Notes: a model not told the origin generated them from the sequence alone. Counted from the stretch's first letter, positions 1 through 8,226 are shown. The stretch is 46,580 nt of DNA from an uncultured Candidatus Saccharibacteria bacterium (GCA_947367565.1 CANBEI010000003.1:1-46580), one strand, 5' to 3'. A program made the numbers and translations.

Positions 1-1
1 T

Positions 2-616
2 TCTGATACGGGGCTTCCGATGCTGAATCTGGATACGACCAATGGATGGGAGCGCTGTGACTGTGTAGTTTCTAATAATCTGATGGGCGGGTATCGGATG
101 ACTAATTATTTGTTTGAGCTTGGTCATAAAAGAATCGGCTTTGTAGGAACAAGGCTTTCTACCAGCAGTATTGACGATCGGTATCTCGGGTTTCTGAAGT
201 CGCTGATGGAGCACGGCGTGGAGCGGAGGGATGACTGGATCATAGATGACCGAAGCCTTGATGATGGAAAAATTGACCGGACAAAATTTGTGCTTCCAAA
301 AGATATGCCGACAGCATTCTTTTGCAACTGCGATCTGTCGGCGGCTCTTTTGATCACGAAGCTCGAGGATTCAGGTTATCGTGTACCCGAGGATGTATCT
401 GTGGTTGGTTTTGACAATTATGTATCGGATCAGTTTGCGGGTATCGGACTTACGACTTACGAGATCGATACGAAGGAGATGGCGGACCGTGCGGTACACA
501 TTATCATTCACAAGTGTAGGAATGCTGCTTATACATCCGGGATTTTCATGCTTGCGGGTAAATTTATTGAGAGGACCAGTGCGAAGCGTGTTGATCAGCC
601 AGTGCCTTTTGTCTGA
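2..616 (+). CDS. LacI-family transcriptional regulator, C-terminal part (5' end outside window)
   Basis: The reading frame is open to the window edge, so the N-terminal HTH is cut off. What remains is the periplasmic-binding-protein-like effector domain: GLPMLNLDTTN, then NNLMGGYRMTNYLFELGHKR and IGFVG, then VPEDVSVVGFDN near the end; these are the signature blocks of LacI/GalR regulators. LacI proteins dimerise and bind operator DNA until a sugar or other ligand binds this domain. The style of the sequence resembles Firmicutes (Lachnospiraceae-like) proteins and not the CPR genes that follow, and LacI regulators are uncommon in such reduced genomes. Its 3' end overlaps the convergent topA/AraC frame by 53 bases. 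It may belong to a different genome joined here by assembly, or to a transferred segment. Family call is firm; ligand unknown. Confidence 0.85.
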   Translation, partial: SDTGLPMLNLDTTNGWERCDCVVSNNLMGGYRMTNYLFELGHKRIGFVGTRLSTSSIDDRYLGFLKSLMEHGVERRDDWIIDDRSLDDGKIDRTKFVLPKDMPTAFFCNCDLSAALLITKLEDSGYRVPEDVSVVGFDNYVSDQFAGIGLTTYEIDTKEMADRAVHIIIHKCRNAAYTSGIFMLAGKFIERTSAKRVDQPVPFV

Positions 617-2948
617 AGACGCCGGGCGTCAGCCCTGTGTCCCTTTTAAAAAGATTAATAAAATGATTGACATTGTCATAGCCGACTTTGCTGCTTATTT
701 CATGGACGGTCCAGTCCGTGGTCAGCAGCATTTTTTTGGCTTCTTCAAGGGTAATTTTCTTCGGGTCTTGGTCTTTCGGAATTTTGACATTGTTGAAACG
801 CCCTGGGCCTTTGACATATGGTCCGTAGGCGCCAACAATAATCATAATATCCCCCCAATCGGCAATAATTGAATCCATTTTTTCTTGGTAGAGTTTTTCG
901 GCTTCGGCAAAAGTAATCGTATAAGGGTCGGCGTTTTTGAGCTGAATATTATACTTCCCGGCTTTGAGATATGGTCCAAAGGGGCCGGACGAGGCGATAA
1001 TTTCGGCGCCGTCCTTCGTTTTGCCGAGAGTGCGCGGGAGGGCTGGTAGGGCAAGTTGTTTTAAAGCGGCCTCGAGAGTGACGGTTTTTTCGGTCATTCC
1101 CTTCGGTAGTGGCGCAAAGCGGGGTTTTTCGCCGGTGGTTTTTTCGTTATCTCCGAGCTGAATAAATCCACCATTGCGCCCGACCTTGGCATAAATTGGT
1201 TGACCGGTTTTCGGGTCGTTACCGAGGTGTTTGGCGTTATTATATCTGGCGGCTTCGTCGGATTTGACAACCTCTTTTTGGAACGGACCATAAAAGTCGC
1301 GGAGCATTTTGACGCGTTCGAGCTTTTTCTCGGCAATCTTGTCGAGGTCTTCTTCGATATTGGCGGTAAACTGGTAATCGACGATATTGTTAAAATTGTC
1401 GGTCAGAAATCCAGCTAGCAATTCGCCAATTGGCGTCGGCAGTAATTTGCCTTTCGTCGATCCGGTTTTTTCGGTGGCGATGCCGCGTTCAACTTTGCCC
1501 TTTTCGAGGGTAAGTTCGATGACTTCGCGAGGTTCGCCTTCGGATTCGCCTTTGATGACATAGCCACGATTCTGAATAGCTTGCATGATACTAGCATAAG
1601 TCGACGGGCGACCGATACCGAGTTCTTCGAGTTTCTTCACAAGCGAACCTTCGGTGTAGCGTGCGGGTGGTTTCGCGAAGCTTTGGCGGGCGGTGATTTT
1701 TTCGGATTTCAGTGCGTCGCCGGCGGTCATAGCGGGTAATTCGTCTTCTTTTGTGCGGCCAATAACTTTTAGAAAACCGTCAAAAGTGATAACTTCACCT
1801 TTGGCTTCAAAAAGATATTTAGTTTCGGCGTTGTTTTTAATCTTTACAACGGTTTTTTCGGTCTGAGCCTCGGCCATTTGGGTAGCGAGGGTGCGATTGC
1901 GGATTAATTTATATAGTTTGCGTTCGTAATCATTCTTGCCGGCGATTTCCTGTTCGATATGGGTTGGACGGATAGCTTCGTGGGCTTCCTGGGCGCCAGC
2001 AGATTTAGTTTTAAAGTTACGAACCTTGAGATAATTTTTGCCAAAATGTTCTTCGATATAACTCGCGGTCATGGCGATAGCTTGTTTGGAAAGGTTAAGG
2101 CTATCGGTACGATGATAAGTAATAAGACCTGCCTGATAAAGCGCTTGGGCGGCGGTCATGGTCGTACGGGTGGAAAATCCGAGGCGGGAGTTGGCTTCAA
2201 TTTGCATGCTGGCGGTTGTGAACGGTGGGGCTGGACGGCGGACACCGGGACTAGTCGTGATATCGGAAACTTCAAAATCGGCACTAGCGATGTTTTCGAG
2301 ATAGTTCTCGGCGGTTTTTTCGGTATCAAACGTATGATCAAGGGTTGCGGCAACTTCGTCCTTATCTTTGGTTGAGAATTTGCCAGTGACTTTGAATTTC
2401 GCGGAGCTGGCAAACTTTTCGATTTCCTGCTCGCGCTCGACGACGAGGCGGAGAGCAGGGCTTTGGACACGGCCGGCAGAAATCGCGCCGGGGACTTTTT
2501 TGCGGACAACACCGGAGAGATCATAACCGACGAGCATGTCGAGGGTTTGGCGAGCCTGTTGGCTGGAGACCATCGCCATGTCAACGGTGCGCGGATTCTG
2601 GATAGCAGCTTCGAGCGCGGGTTTGGTAATTTCGTGAAAAGTAATGCGTTTAGTATTTTTCGGCAATTTTAAGACTTCCATGAGATGCCAAGAAATTGCC
2701 TCACCTTCGCGGTCTTCATCGGTCGCTAGCCAGACGGCGTCGGCTTCCTTGGCGGATTTTTTGAGCTCGGAGATGATTTTTTTATGATCGGGGTCGATTT
2801 CGTAAGTAACGTCAAAGGTATCTTTGTCGACGTGAGTATCCTTGCGAATATGCCCGACAGAGGCCAGAACATGGAAATCCTTACCGAGGTACTTCTCGAT
2901 AGTATGGGCTTTGGCCGGAGACTCAACGATGACTAAGTTTTTTGACAT
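564..2948 (-). CDS. topA: DNA topoisomerase I with an AraC-type HTH fused at its C-terminus
   Basis: Type IA topoisomerase that relaxes negative supercoils by single-strand passage. Visible are the Toprim start (NLVIVESPAKAHTIEKYLG, residues 4-22), the metal-binding acidic cluster TDEDREGE (76-83), SAGRVQSPALRL (157-168) and the catalytic tyrosine in GLITYHRTDS (Tyr278). No cysteine zinc fingers follow; the C-terminal region instead has short basic repeats of the FGPYLKAGKYN type. After EEAKKML (about residue 740) the protein turns abruptly into an AraC/XylS helix-turn-helix (WTVHEISSKVGYDNVNHFIN, then FKRDTGLTPGVFRQK). A topoisomerase would be expected to end with a short Lys-rich tail here, so the last ~55 residues (bases 564 to ~730) are foreign. 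The start codon lies 6 nt downstream of a TATAAT box on the minus strand, suggesting a leaderless message. Confidence 0.93.
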   Translation of the reverse strand: MSKNLVIVESPAKAHTIEKYLGKDFHVLASVGHIRKDTHVDKDTFDVTYEIDPDHKKIISELKKSAKEADAVWLATDEDREGEAISWHLMEVLKLPKNTKRITFHEITKPALEAAIQNPRTVDMAMVSSQQARQTLDMLVGYDLSGVVRKKVPGAISAGRVQSPALRLVVEREQEIEKFASSAKFKVTGKFSTKDKDEVAATLDHTFDTEKTAENYLENIASADFEVSDITTSPGVRRPAPPFTTASMQIEANSRLGFSTRTTMTAAQALYQAGLITYHRTDSLNLSKQAIAMTASYIEEHFGKNYLKVRNFKTKSAGAQEAHEAIRPTHIEQEIAGKNDYERKLYKLIRNRTLATQMAEAQTEKTVVKIKNNAETKYLFEAKGEVITFDGFLKVIGRTKEDELPAMTAGDALKSEKITARQSFAKPPARYTEGSLVKKLEELGIGRPSTYASIMQAIQNRGYVIKGESEGEPREVIELTLEKGKVERGIATEKTGSTKGKLLPTPIGELLAGFLTDNFNNIVDYQFTANIEEDLDKIAEKKLERVKMLRDFYGPFQKEVVKSDEAARYNNAKHLGNDPKTGQPIYAKVGRNGGFIQLGDNEKTTGEKPRFAPLPKGMTEKTVTLEAALKQLALPALPRTLGKTKDGAEIIASSGPFGPYLKAGKYNIQLKNADPYTITFAEAEKLYQEKMDSIIADWGDIMIIVGAYGPYVKGPGRFNNVKIPKDQDPKKITLEEAKKMLLTTDWTVHEISSKVGYDNVNHFINLFKRDTGLTPGVFRQKALADQHASHWSSQ

Positions 2949-3047
2949 ATATTATATAGTATAACATGGGTGTCAAATCTTTTCCTTGAAAAGCTTTGCT
3001 GCTTGCGTCGCTCGAAAAAAGAAATTTAGTTTAATGGGTCGGAGGCG

Positions 3048-3075
3048 AAAAAATGCTCCTGACTAGGCCAGGAGC
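3048..3075 (-). terminator. intrinsic terminator after the 82-residue gene
   Basis: On the minus strand a GCTCCTGG/CCAGGAGC type stem (3055-3075, 6-nt loop) is followed by a run of six T. It lies 25 bases beyond the stop codon of the small gene. Confidence 0.75.
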
Positions 3076-3099
3076 GGAAAACGACTTGATTTTAGCGGG

Positions 3100-3348
3100 T
3101 TAACGATAGGTTAATGCCATGCTGTGGCGGCGCATTTCTTCGGTATGCTCAGCCATGATTTGACTCATTCTACGCATTTCCCGTGTATGTTCATCAAGAG
3201 CCGTAGTGAGTGTCTTGATTGCGGAGATTCCGCCGCAGTCCAAGATATTGTTGAGATTGGGTATAGCTGAGCCGCGGTCGCTTGCGAGCATGTCGTTTAG
3301 TCTTTTTAATTCTTCTGCTAAGTCTGCTTTTTTCTCTGTTCCTGCCAT
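3100..3348 (-). CDS. small coiled-coil protein of unknown function (82 aa)
   Basis: I do not recognise the family. The start at 3348 is chosen because GGAGGA lies 8 nt upstream; an in-frame ATG at 3408 lies inside a terminator palindrome and has no ribosome site. The product is charged and helical: MAGTEKKADLAEELKRLNDM at the start, a central Gly/Cys-containing turn, then a duplicated helix pattern (EHTREMRRM and EHTEEMRRH). There is no signal peptide or membrane segment. The gene stands alone, with its own consensus promoter at 3511-3539, a long leader containing a terminator, and its own 3' terminator, so expression may be controlled by attenuation. Confidence 0.6.
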   Translation of the reverse strand: MAGTEKKADLAEELKRLNDMLASDRGSAIPNLNNILDCGGISAIKTLTTALDEHTREMRRMSQIMAEHTEEMRRHSMALTYR

Positions 3349-3392
3349 AATTCTGATTCCTCCATTTTCTGAATATTCGGTGTTTCTCTGGG

Positions 3393-3433
3393 TTATGCCG
3401 TACGGCATAAAAAAGTCCTAGGACTTTTTTATG
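3393..3433 (-). terminator. twin palindromes in the leader of the 82-aa gene; the second is a terminator-like hairpin
   Basis: TTATGCCGTACGGCATAA (3393-3410) and a 28-base perfect palindrome of A6-GTCCTAGGAC-T6 type (3406-3433) sit side by side, sharing five bases. Read on the minus strand the second is a short GC stem followed by T6, an intrinsic terminator about 75 nt into the transcript and 60 nt before the start codon. Read-through control is an inference. Confidence 0.6.
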
Positions 3434-3510
3434 GAAATTAAGCTCGTTTATCGACTACTAAAATCTAGCCAATTTTATAAGATACAAGAGCTTAGTTACT
3501 CCATATTTTC

Positions 3511-3539
3511 ATTGTAGCATACTTATGTAAAAAAGTCAA
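3511..3539 (-). promoter_or_regulatory. sigma-70 promoter for the 82-aa gene
   Basis: On the minus strand TTGACT (3539-3534), a 17-base spacer, and TACAAT (3516-3511). Predicted transcription start is near 3504, giving a leader of about 155 nt. Confidence 0.75.
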
Positions 3540-3594
3540 TACTAATTATGTTAATTTTAAGGTTTTTCAATATGATTTTGTGGTAGCGAAAACA

Positions 3595-3920
3595 CCAAAA
3601 AGCCCCAGAGGTCTAGGTAAGGGTGGGCATCACCTAATTTTCTGGGGCTATTTGGCCCTATAACGCATCGCTTTTCGACTCCGGTGACCCAGAAGCGCGA
3701 CCCACCTCACACAAACACGGGGCCCGCCGGTTATAGGGATTGCTATGCCTTCGAAACGGTCCTAAAAGTGGAGGTAATACTTACAGTCGACAACCTTAGA
3801 AGAAATTGTCAACCCTAGGGGTTTCAAAAGCACGCAATTTCTGCTAGTCTAGGAGCAAGCTCCGAGGCTAACTGAAATTATGATTTATTTAGGTACAGTT
3901 GGAGTCGTTCACTCTAACTA
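3595..3920 (-). ncRNA. unidentified structured RNA, about 320 nt, own promoter and terminator
   Basis: The minus strand from a perfect promoter (3927-3955) to a hairpin plus T-run carries no credible protein. Visible helices include CCCTATAAC (3741-3733 area) pairing with GTTATAGGG (3663-3655 area), an AGAAATTG/CAATTTCT pair, GCGCTT/AAGCG, and the terminal AGCCCCAGA/TCTGGGGCT stem followed by TTTTT near 3600. Length and autonomy would suit RNase P RNA or tmRNA, but I could not find the conserved RNase P blocks, a tmRNA tag frame ending in ALAA, or a T-arm. It is divergent from dprA. Call as RNA is moderate; identity is open. Confidence 0.5.
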
Positions 3921-3926
3921 ATAAGC

Positions 3927-3955
3927 ATTATAGCACACGGAGTAATAAATGTCAA
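3927..3955 (-). promoter_or_regulatory. perfect consensus sigma-70 promoter for the 320-nt RNA
   Basis: Minus strand TTGACA (3955-3950), 17-base spacer, TATAAT (3932-3927), preceded by TGTGC giving an extended -10. The -35 box overlaps the first codons of dprA, so transcription of the RNA and dprA may interfere. Confidence 0.85.
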
Positions 3956-4908
3956 CACTTTTTTCACAAAAAACTTTAAAAAACAATGAAATTCGACCCC
4001 AAGAAGCGGATTTTACAGAGGTGTTAGAGACCATTGCGGTTACGCCAAAAAGGTTGTATTTCTATGGAAAAATGCCAGAAAATCGGTTAAAATTGGGCAC
4101 GAAAGGGACCTATGAGCGGCCGAAAAGTTTGGCGATTGTCGGGACGCGGCGGCCGACGAAATATGGCGAAGAAATTGCCTATAAATTGGCTTTTGAAGCG
4201 GCGAAGCGTGGGGCGGTGGTGGTGTCGGGATTGGCATACGGGATCGATTCGGTGGCGCATCGAGGTGCGTTGGATGCAGGCGGAGTGACGGTGGCGGTGC
4301 TGGGGACGCCGATTGATGAAATCTACCCGCGGACACATGTAGGGTTAGCGGAGAGGATTATTGAAATGGGCGGATGCGTGATGAGTGAAGTTCCGGCGGG
4401 AACGGAGACGGGCGAGGAGTATGTTCCGGGGAGAAAATACTATCAGAAGACCTGCTTTTTGGAGCGGAATCGGATTATTTCGGGCCTGGCGGATATTGTA
4501 GTGATACCGGAGGCGGCGGAGCGAAGTGGGTCGTTGAATACAGCGGCGCATGCACTGGAACAGGGGCGAGAGGTTTTTGCGGTGCCGGGGGATATTGGGC
4601 GACCGTTGTCAAGGGGTTGTAATCGGCTGATAAGACAGGGTGCGACGCCGTATCTGGAGCCGGAGGATATTTTGAATTTATTGTTCCCTCCTCAGAGGAG
4701 GCGTAAGTCGGCGCAGGCGGAGCTATTGTTCGGCGATACGGAGATAGAGACGAGTTTGTTGAGGGTTTTGGCGGCGGGAGTGCGAGATGGAGAGGAGATA
4801 CTCTTGCGAGGCGGGGTTTCGACGCGGGATTTTAATCAAGCAATGACGATGTTGGAGATCAAGGGTAGAGTGAAAGCTCTGGGTGCGAATCAATGGATGC
4901 TGATTTAG
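3949..4908 (+). CDS. dprA: DNA processing protein DprA (Smf)
   Basis: DprA protects incoming single-stranded DNA and loads RecA during natural transformation. The Rossmann-like core is clear: SLAIVGTRRPTKYGEE (60-75), VVSGLAYGIDSVAHRGALD (91-109), VAVLGTPIDEIYP, then NRIISGLADIVVIPEAAERS and SGSLNTAAHALEQGREVFAVPG. At 319 residues it lacks the N-terminal SAM extension but has a C-terminal winged-helix-like end (LLRVLAAGVRDGEEILLRGG). A GGAG ribosome site lies 7 nt before the ATG. It is expressed divergently from the structured RNA. Competence genes are common in Saccharibacteria, and DprA would be relevant to the recombination of the cassettes described elsewhere in this window. Confidence 0.93.
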   Translation: MSTLFSQKTLKNNEIRPQEADFTEVLETIAVTPKRLYFYGKMPENRLKLGTKGTYERPKSLAIVGTRRPTKYGEEIAYKLAFEAAKRGAVVVSGLAYGIDSVAHRGALDAGGVTVAVLGTPIDEIYPRTHVGLAERIIEMGGCVMSEVPAGTETGEEYVPGRKYYQKTCFLERNRIISGLADIVVIPEAAERSGSLNTAAHALEQGREVFAVPGDIGRPLSRGCNRLIRQGATPYLEPEDILNLLFPPQRRRKSAQAELLFGDTEIETSLLRVLAAGVRDGEEILLRGGVSTRDFNQAMTMLEIKGRVKALGANQWMLI

Positions 4909-4922
4909 AATTGATATGAGAA

Positions 4923-4955
4923 ATGCGCTCCTTCCCCTTTGGGGTTGAAGCGCAT
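4923..4955. terminator. shared hairpin between convergent dprA and the 135-aa gene
   Basis: ATGCGCT (4923-4929) pairs with AGCGCAT (4949-4955), with an inner CCCC/GGGG pair. On the minus strand it is followed by TTTCTCATAT, a weak T-run. Confidence 0.5.
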
Positions 4956-4974
4956 AGTGGATATTGGATAGGTT

Positions 4975-5382
4975 TTATGCGGTGGTTGCAGCTTGGAGAA
5001 AAAGTGTGCCAGTGTGCTTAGTAATGTCGTAGGCCATTCTGACCTGTCCTTGCTTGAGAATTTCCTCCCATGAGGCCTGTTCCGGCAGTAAATTACTGCC
5101 GTCGTCGCTACTAATACCGACGACGTGAGCATTCATGCAGATTAATTGCGTATTGAAACGACTGTAAAAATAGTCATTTAGTAACATGAGTGCCAGACGT
5201 AATTTGCCGCAGGGCAAGTCGACATCAAATTCGGTAGGTTGAGGTTCGACGCAGATCGATGAAACGAAGTTCATGTTTTTGCGATCAGGACCAGATGTTA
5301 CCGAGAAACTGTCAGATTGAGACTGCGGTGAGGTGGGCGGTGGAGTGGCCTCCGTAATACTGCTAACATTAATGTGCGGCAT
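4975..5382 (-). CDS. hypothetical protein (135 aa), family not recognised
   Basis: The start at 5382 is supported by GGAGG nine bases upstream; the longer frame to 5418 lies before that ribosome site. The N-terminus is Pro/Ser/Thr-rich (about residues 8-30, ATPPPTSPQSQS) and looks disordered; the rest (from about residue 48, FDVDLPCGKLRLALMLLNDY) looks like a small folded alpha/beta domain ending in KHTGTLFLQAATTA. No signal peptide or membrane helix. Like the 82-aa gene it is monocistronic, with a consensus promoter (5482-5510) and a terminator-like hairpin in its leader. Function unknown. Confidence 0.55.
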   Translation of the reverse strand: MPHINVSSITEATPPPTSPQSQSDSFSVTSGPDRKNMNFVSSICVEPQPTEFDVDLPCGKLRLALMLLNDYFYSRFNTQLICMNAHVVGISSDDGSNLLPEQASWEEILKQGQVRMAYDITKHTGTLFLQAATTA

Positions 5383-5417
5383 AAAAATATACCTCCTTTT
5401 CATAATATTCTTTCCCA

Positions 5418-5452
5418 ATAAAAAACGATTCAGGCAAGTGCTGCCGGAATCG
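5418..5452 (-). terminator. terminator-like hairpin in the leader of the 135-aa gene
   Basis: Minus strand CGATTC-CGGC...GCC-GAATCG stem followed by T6, about 25 nt into the transcript and 35 nt upstream of the ribosome site. Position suggests attenuation of the downstream gene. Confidence 0.6.
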
Positions 5453-5481
5453 ACGCGACTTTGGGAAACTTGCGTTTTTCT

Positions 5482-5510
5482 AGTATATTATGTAAAAGCG
5501 GAATTGTCAA
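5482..5510 (-). promoter_or_regulatory. consensus promoter for the 135-aa gene
   Basis: Minus strand TTGACA (5510-5505), 17-base spacer, TATACT (5487-5482). Confidence 0.8.
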
Positions 5511-5515
5511 GCTGA

Positions 5516-6031
5516 TTAAAGATTCTCTTCGATACGGGCGAGGGTGACCTGGAGAATGTTTGGTAATTGCTCTCTTTCTTCGGGGGTAAATTTGCCGAGA
5601 ACGAATTTTGTGTCGCCGAGTTTTTGGCGGATTTCAGGGTTGTTGGTGCCGATGCGGAGACGTGGAAAATCACTAGTGCTAAGTGTGGAGGTAATGGATT
5701 TTAGTCCGTTATTGCCGCCACTGGAGCCTTTGGCACGATAGCGGATTTGACCGAAGTTGATGTCGAAGTCATCGCAGATAACGAGAATGTCGGCGGGGGT
5801 GAGTTTGTAGAAATGGATGAATTCTTGGACGGCGCGTCCGGATTCATTGTAGAAATCTTGGGGTTTTAGGAGAATGCGGTCGCCGTCTTTGGTCCAGATG
5901 GCGCCGAACTTGGGTTTTTGCCAGTCAAGGTGATGAATTTTAGCATATAAATCGAGTGTCAAAAAGCCGATGTTGTGGCGGGTGAAGTTGTATTCTGACC
6001 CGGGGTTACCAAGGCCGACGATGAGTTTCAT
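5516..6031 (-). CDS. pth: peptidyl-tRNA hydrolase
   Basis: Releases peptides from peptidyl-tRNA that has dropped off the ribosome. The 171-residue product is of usual size and has KLIVGLGNPGSEY (2-14), the catalytic histidine in TRHNIGF (His19), FYNESGRAV (Asn62), CDDFDINFGQIR (Asp87 as the likely catalytic partner) and GSSGGNNGLKSI (101-112). The start at 6031 gives the canonical N-terminus; a TATAAT box ends about 8 bases upstream, so the message is probably leaderless. tRNA-Val lies immediately upstream on the same strand. Confidence 0.95.
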   Translation of the reverse strand: MKLIVGLGNPGSEYNFTRHNIGFLTLDLYAKIHHLDWQKPKFGAIWTKDGDRILLKPQDFYNESGRAVQEFIHFYKLTPADILVICDDFDINFGQIRYRAKGSSGGNNGLKSITSTLSTSDFPRLRIGTNNPEIRQKLGDTKFVLGKFTPEEREQLPNILQVTLARIEENL

Positions 6032-6061
6032 GAGATATATTATAACATATTTTTGCACTTA

Positions 6062-6138
6062 TGGTGGTTCTTACTGGGCTCGAACCAGTGACCTCACGAA
6101 TGTGAATCGTGCGCTCTAGCCAACTGAGCTAAAGAACC
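6062..6138 (-). tRNA. tRNA-Val (anticodon CAC), CCA encoded
   Basis: On the minus strand GGTTCTT pairs with AAGAACC; D-arm GCTC/GAGC, anticodon stem CACGA/TCGTG with loop TTCACAT (anticodon CAC, reads GUG), T-arm CTGGTTCGAGCCCAG, then A and CCA. All arms close. Confidence 0.93.
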
Positions 6139-6182
6139 GTCATAAATGTAAAAAGTCTCCTCTCTATGTTATAATAGCATAG

Positions 6183-7235
6183 ATGAAGATAGATTTCCAG
6201 AAATTTGAGACGGAACGTGCCGAGATTGAGGCGTTTTTGGCGCAGCCAGAGGCGTATGCGGATCCGGATTTTGCAGAGAAGTCGCGGAGGTTGGCGGAGA
6301 TTAATGAAATTCTGGATTTGGTGAAGCAGATTGAGCGGGCAAAGCGGAATCTTGAAGAGGCGACAGAGCTAATTAATGACCCAGAGCTGGGTGAGATGGC
6401 GCAAGAGGACGTGCGGACGTTAGGGTTGAAGATAGATAGCTTGAATGCGGAGCTGGAGGAGAAATTGTTGCCGCATGACCCAGCGGATGGTAAGCCAGCG
6501 ATTATGGAAATTCGTGCGGGAGCAGGCGGCGATGAGGCGAGCCTGTTCGCGGGTGAGTTGTACCGGATGTATGTGCGATATGCAGAGCGACACGGATTGA
6601 AAGTTGAGCTAATGAGCCAGAATGAGAACGAAGCAGGCGGGATGAAAGAGGTTGTCATACGGGTGTCAGGAGAGAAGCCGTATGGGCAATTGAAATTTGA
6701 GGGGGGTGTGCATCGGGTGCAGCGGGTGCCGGTGACGGAGAGTCAGGGGCGAATACATACGTCGACGGCGACGGTAGCGGTTTTGCCGGAGGCGGCGGAG
6801 AGTGATCTTGAGATTAAGCCAGAAGACCTGAGGATAGATATCTATCGGTCGGGTGGGCATGGCGGCCAGGGGGTGAATACGACGGATTCGGCGGTGAGGA
6901 TTACGCATTTGCCAACGGGGATTATGGTGGCGATGCAGGACGAGCGCTCGCAGCAGCAGAATCGGGTGAAAGCGATGGCGGTGCTCCGAAGTAGGTTGAT
7001 GGAGAAGAAAAAGCAAGAAGAGATGGCGGCGGCGAGCGACGCGCGGAAGTCGTTGATTGGGTCGGGTGACCGGAGTGAGAAGATTCGGACGTATAATTTC
7101 CCGCAGGATCGGATTACGGACCATCGGGTACACTATTCGCGGTCGAATGTTGGCGCGGCGATGGATGGGGATATTGATGATTTAGTGCGAGAATTGACGC
7201 AAGCGGAGCGGGCAGACGCCGAAGCGGCGGTTTAA
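6183..7235 (+). CDS. prfA: peptide chain release factor 1
   Basis: Recognises UAA/UAG and triggers peptide release. The 350-residue protein has an N-terminal helical region, RAGAGGDEASLFAGELYRMY (111-130), the stop-codon-reading PVT tripeptide at 183-185 within RVPVTESQGRIHTST (RF1 type, not the RF2 SPF type), and the catalytic GGQ at 227-229 (SGGHGGQGVNTTDSAVRITH). TATAAT lies about 8 nt before ATG, implying a leaderless transcript. prmC, which methylates the GGQ glutamine, follows, a conserved arrangement. Confidence 0.96.
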   Translation: MKIDFQKFETERAEIEAFLAQPEAYADPDFAEKSRRLAEINEILDLVKQIERAKRNLEEATELINDPELGEMAQEDVRTLGLKIDSLNAELEEKLLPHDPADGKPAIMEIRAGAGGDEASLFAGELYRMYVRYAERHGLKVELMSQNENEAGGMKEVVIRVSGEKPYGQLKFEGGVHRVQRVPVTESQGRIHTSTATVAVLPEAAESDLEIKPEDLRIDIYRSGGHGGQGVNTTDSAVRITHLPTGIMVAMQDERSQQQNRVKAMAVLRSRLMEKKKQEEMAAASDARKSLIGSGDRSEKIRTYNFPQDRITDHRVHYSRSNVGAAMDGDIDDLVRELTQAERADAEAAV

Positions 7236-7303
7236 GGAGTGTGGGGTTGTAAGTTGGGTTATATCGCCTACCGCCAGGGTAGGGTTAAGGAAAATGATTT
7301 GAT

Positions 7304-8152
7304 ATGACGATTGATGGTTGGCTGAAATCGGTGAAAGAAAAAATTCCGCGGTTGGATGCGGAGTTGATTTTGGTGGCGGTGTTGCAAGAGATTTTGCCGA
7401 GAAAAGTGGATCGAAGCTTTATTGCGGGGTACCCGGACGTGGGGATTTCGCGGGATGCCTGGCAGAGACTAGACGAGATGGCAGAGCGGCGGGCGGCAGG
7501 TGAGCCGTTGGCGTATATTTTGGGGTTTCGGGAGTTCTATGGGCGAGATTTTGTCGTAACACCAGCGGTCTTAATTCCCCGCCCTGAGACGGAGAATTTG
7601 ATTGAGCTGGCGAAAGGGCTGGACTTACCACGGCGACCGCGTTTTATAGAGGTGGGGACGGGGAGTGGCTGTATTGCGATTACTTTGGCGCTGGAATTCC
7701 CGCAGGCGGAGGTAGTGGCGACAGATGCCTATGTGAAGGCACTGGATGTGGCGGCAGAGAATAATTTGCGACTGGAAGGGCGAGTACATCTCGTGCAGTC
7801 TAACCTGCTCAGAGATTTGACATTGCCGGAGGATGGGCGAGATTTTGATGTTTTGGTGGCGAATTTGCCCTATGTGGACCCGAATTGGGATTGGCTGGAT
7901 GGTGAGGGATTGGCGTTTGAGCCAAAAACGGCGTTGTTTGCGGCGAAAGAACACGGTTTGTCGTTTTATAAGCGATTGCTCCGAGAATTGCAGAACAACG
8001 ATATAGTGCGGGCGCGGTATGTGATGTTTGAGGCTGACCCCTGTCAGCATGATGAGTTAGTGGCTTTCGTGGGTAAAAAAGGCTATGATTTGGTGCGTAT
8101 TGACGGGTATGGGTTACTCTTTGAGAAATGTCGGCAAGACGTTTATGGATAA
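7304..8152 (+). CDS. prmC: release factor glutamine N5-methyltransferase
   Basis: Methylates the GGQ glutamine of release factors with S-adenosylmethionine. Visible: N-terminal helical substrate domain, FREFYGRDFVVTPAVLIPRP (75-94), the SAM-binding loop EVGTGSGCIAITLALEFP (116-133), an acidic residue in VVATDAYVKAL, and the active-site motif as NLPY (187-190) in place of the standard NPPY; the change at the second position is the only oddity. 282 residues is normal. It sits 68 nt after prfA, with a small CCTACC/GGTAGG hairpin in between. MetK in this window can supply the cofactor. Confidence 0.92.
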   Translation: MTIDGWLKSVKEKIPRLDAELILVAVLQEILPRKVDRSFIAGYPDVGISRDAWQRLDEMAERRAAGEPLAYILGFREFYGRDFVVTPAVLIPRPETENLIELAKGLDLPRRPRFIEVGTGSGCIAITLALEFPQAEVVATDAYVKALDVAAENNLRLEGRVHLVQSNLLRDLTLPEDGRDFDVLVANLPYVDPNWDWLDGEGLAFEPKTALFAAKEHGLSFYKRLLRELQNNDIVRARYVMFEADPCQHDELVAFVGKKGYDLVRIDGYGLLFEKCRQDVYG

Positions 8153-8226
8153 ATGTGTAGTAAGTGTTGACAAAATTTATAGCATTTATAGAGGTGAAAC
8201 TGCTGTGCTTAAATATGTGATAGGTA

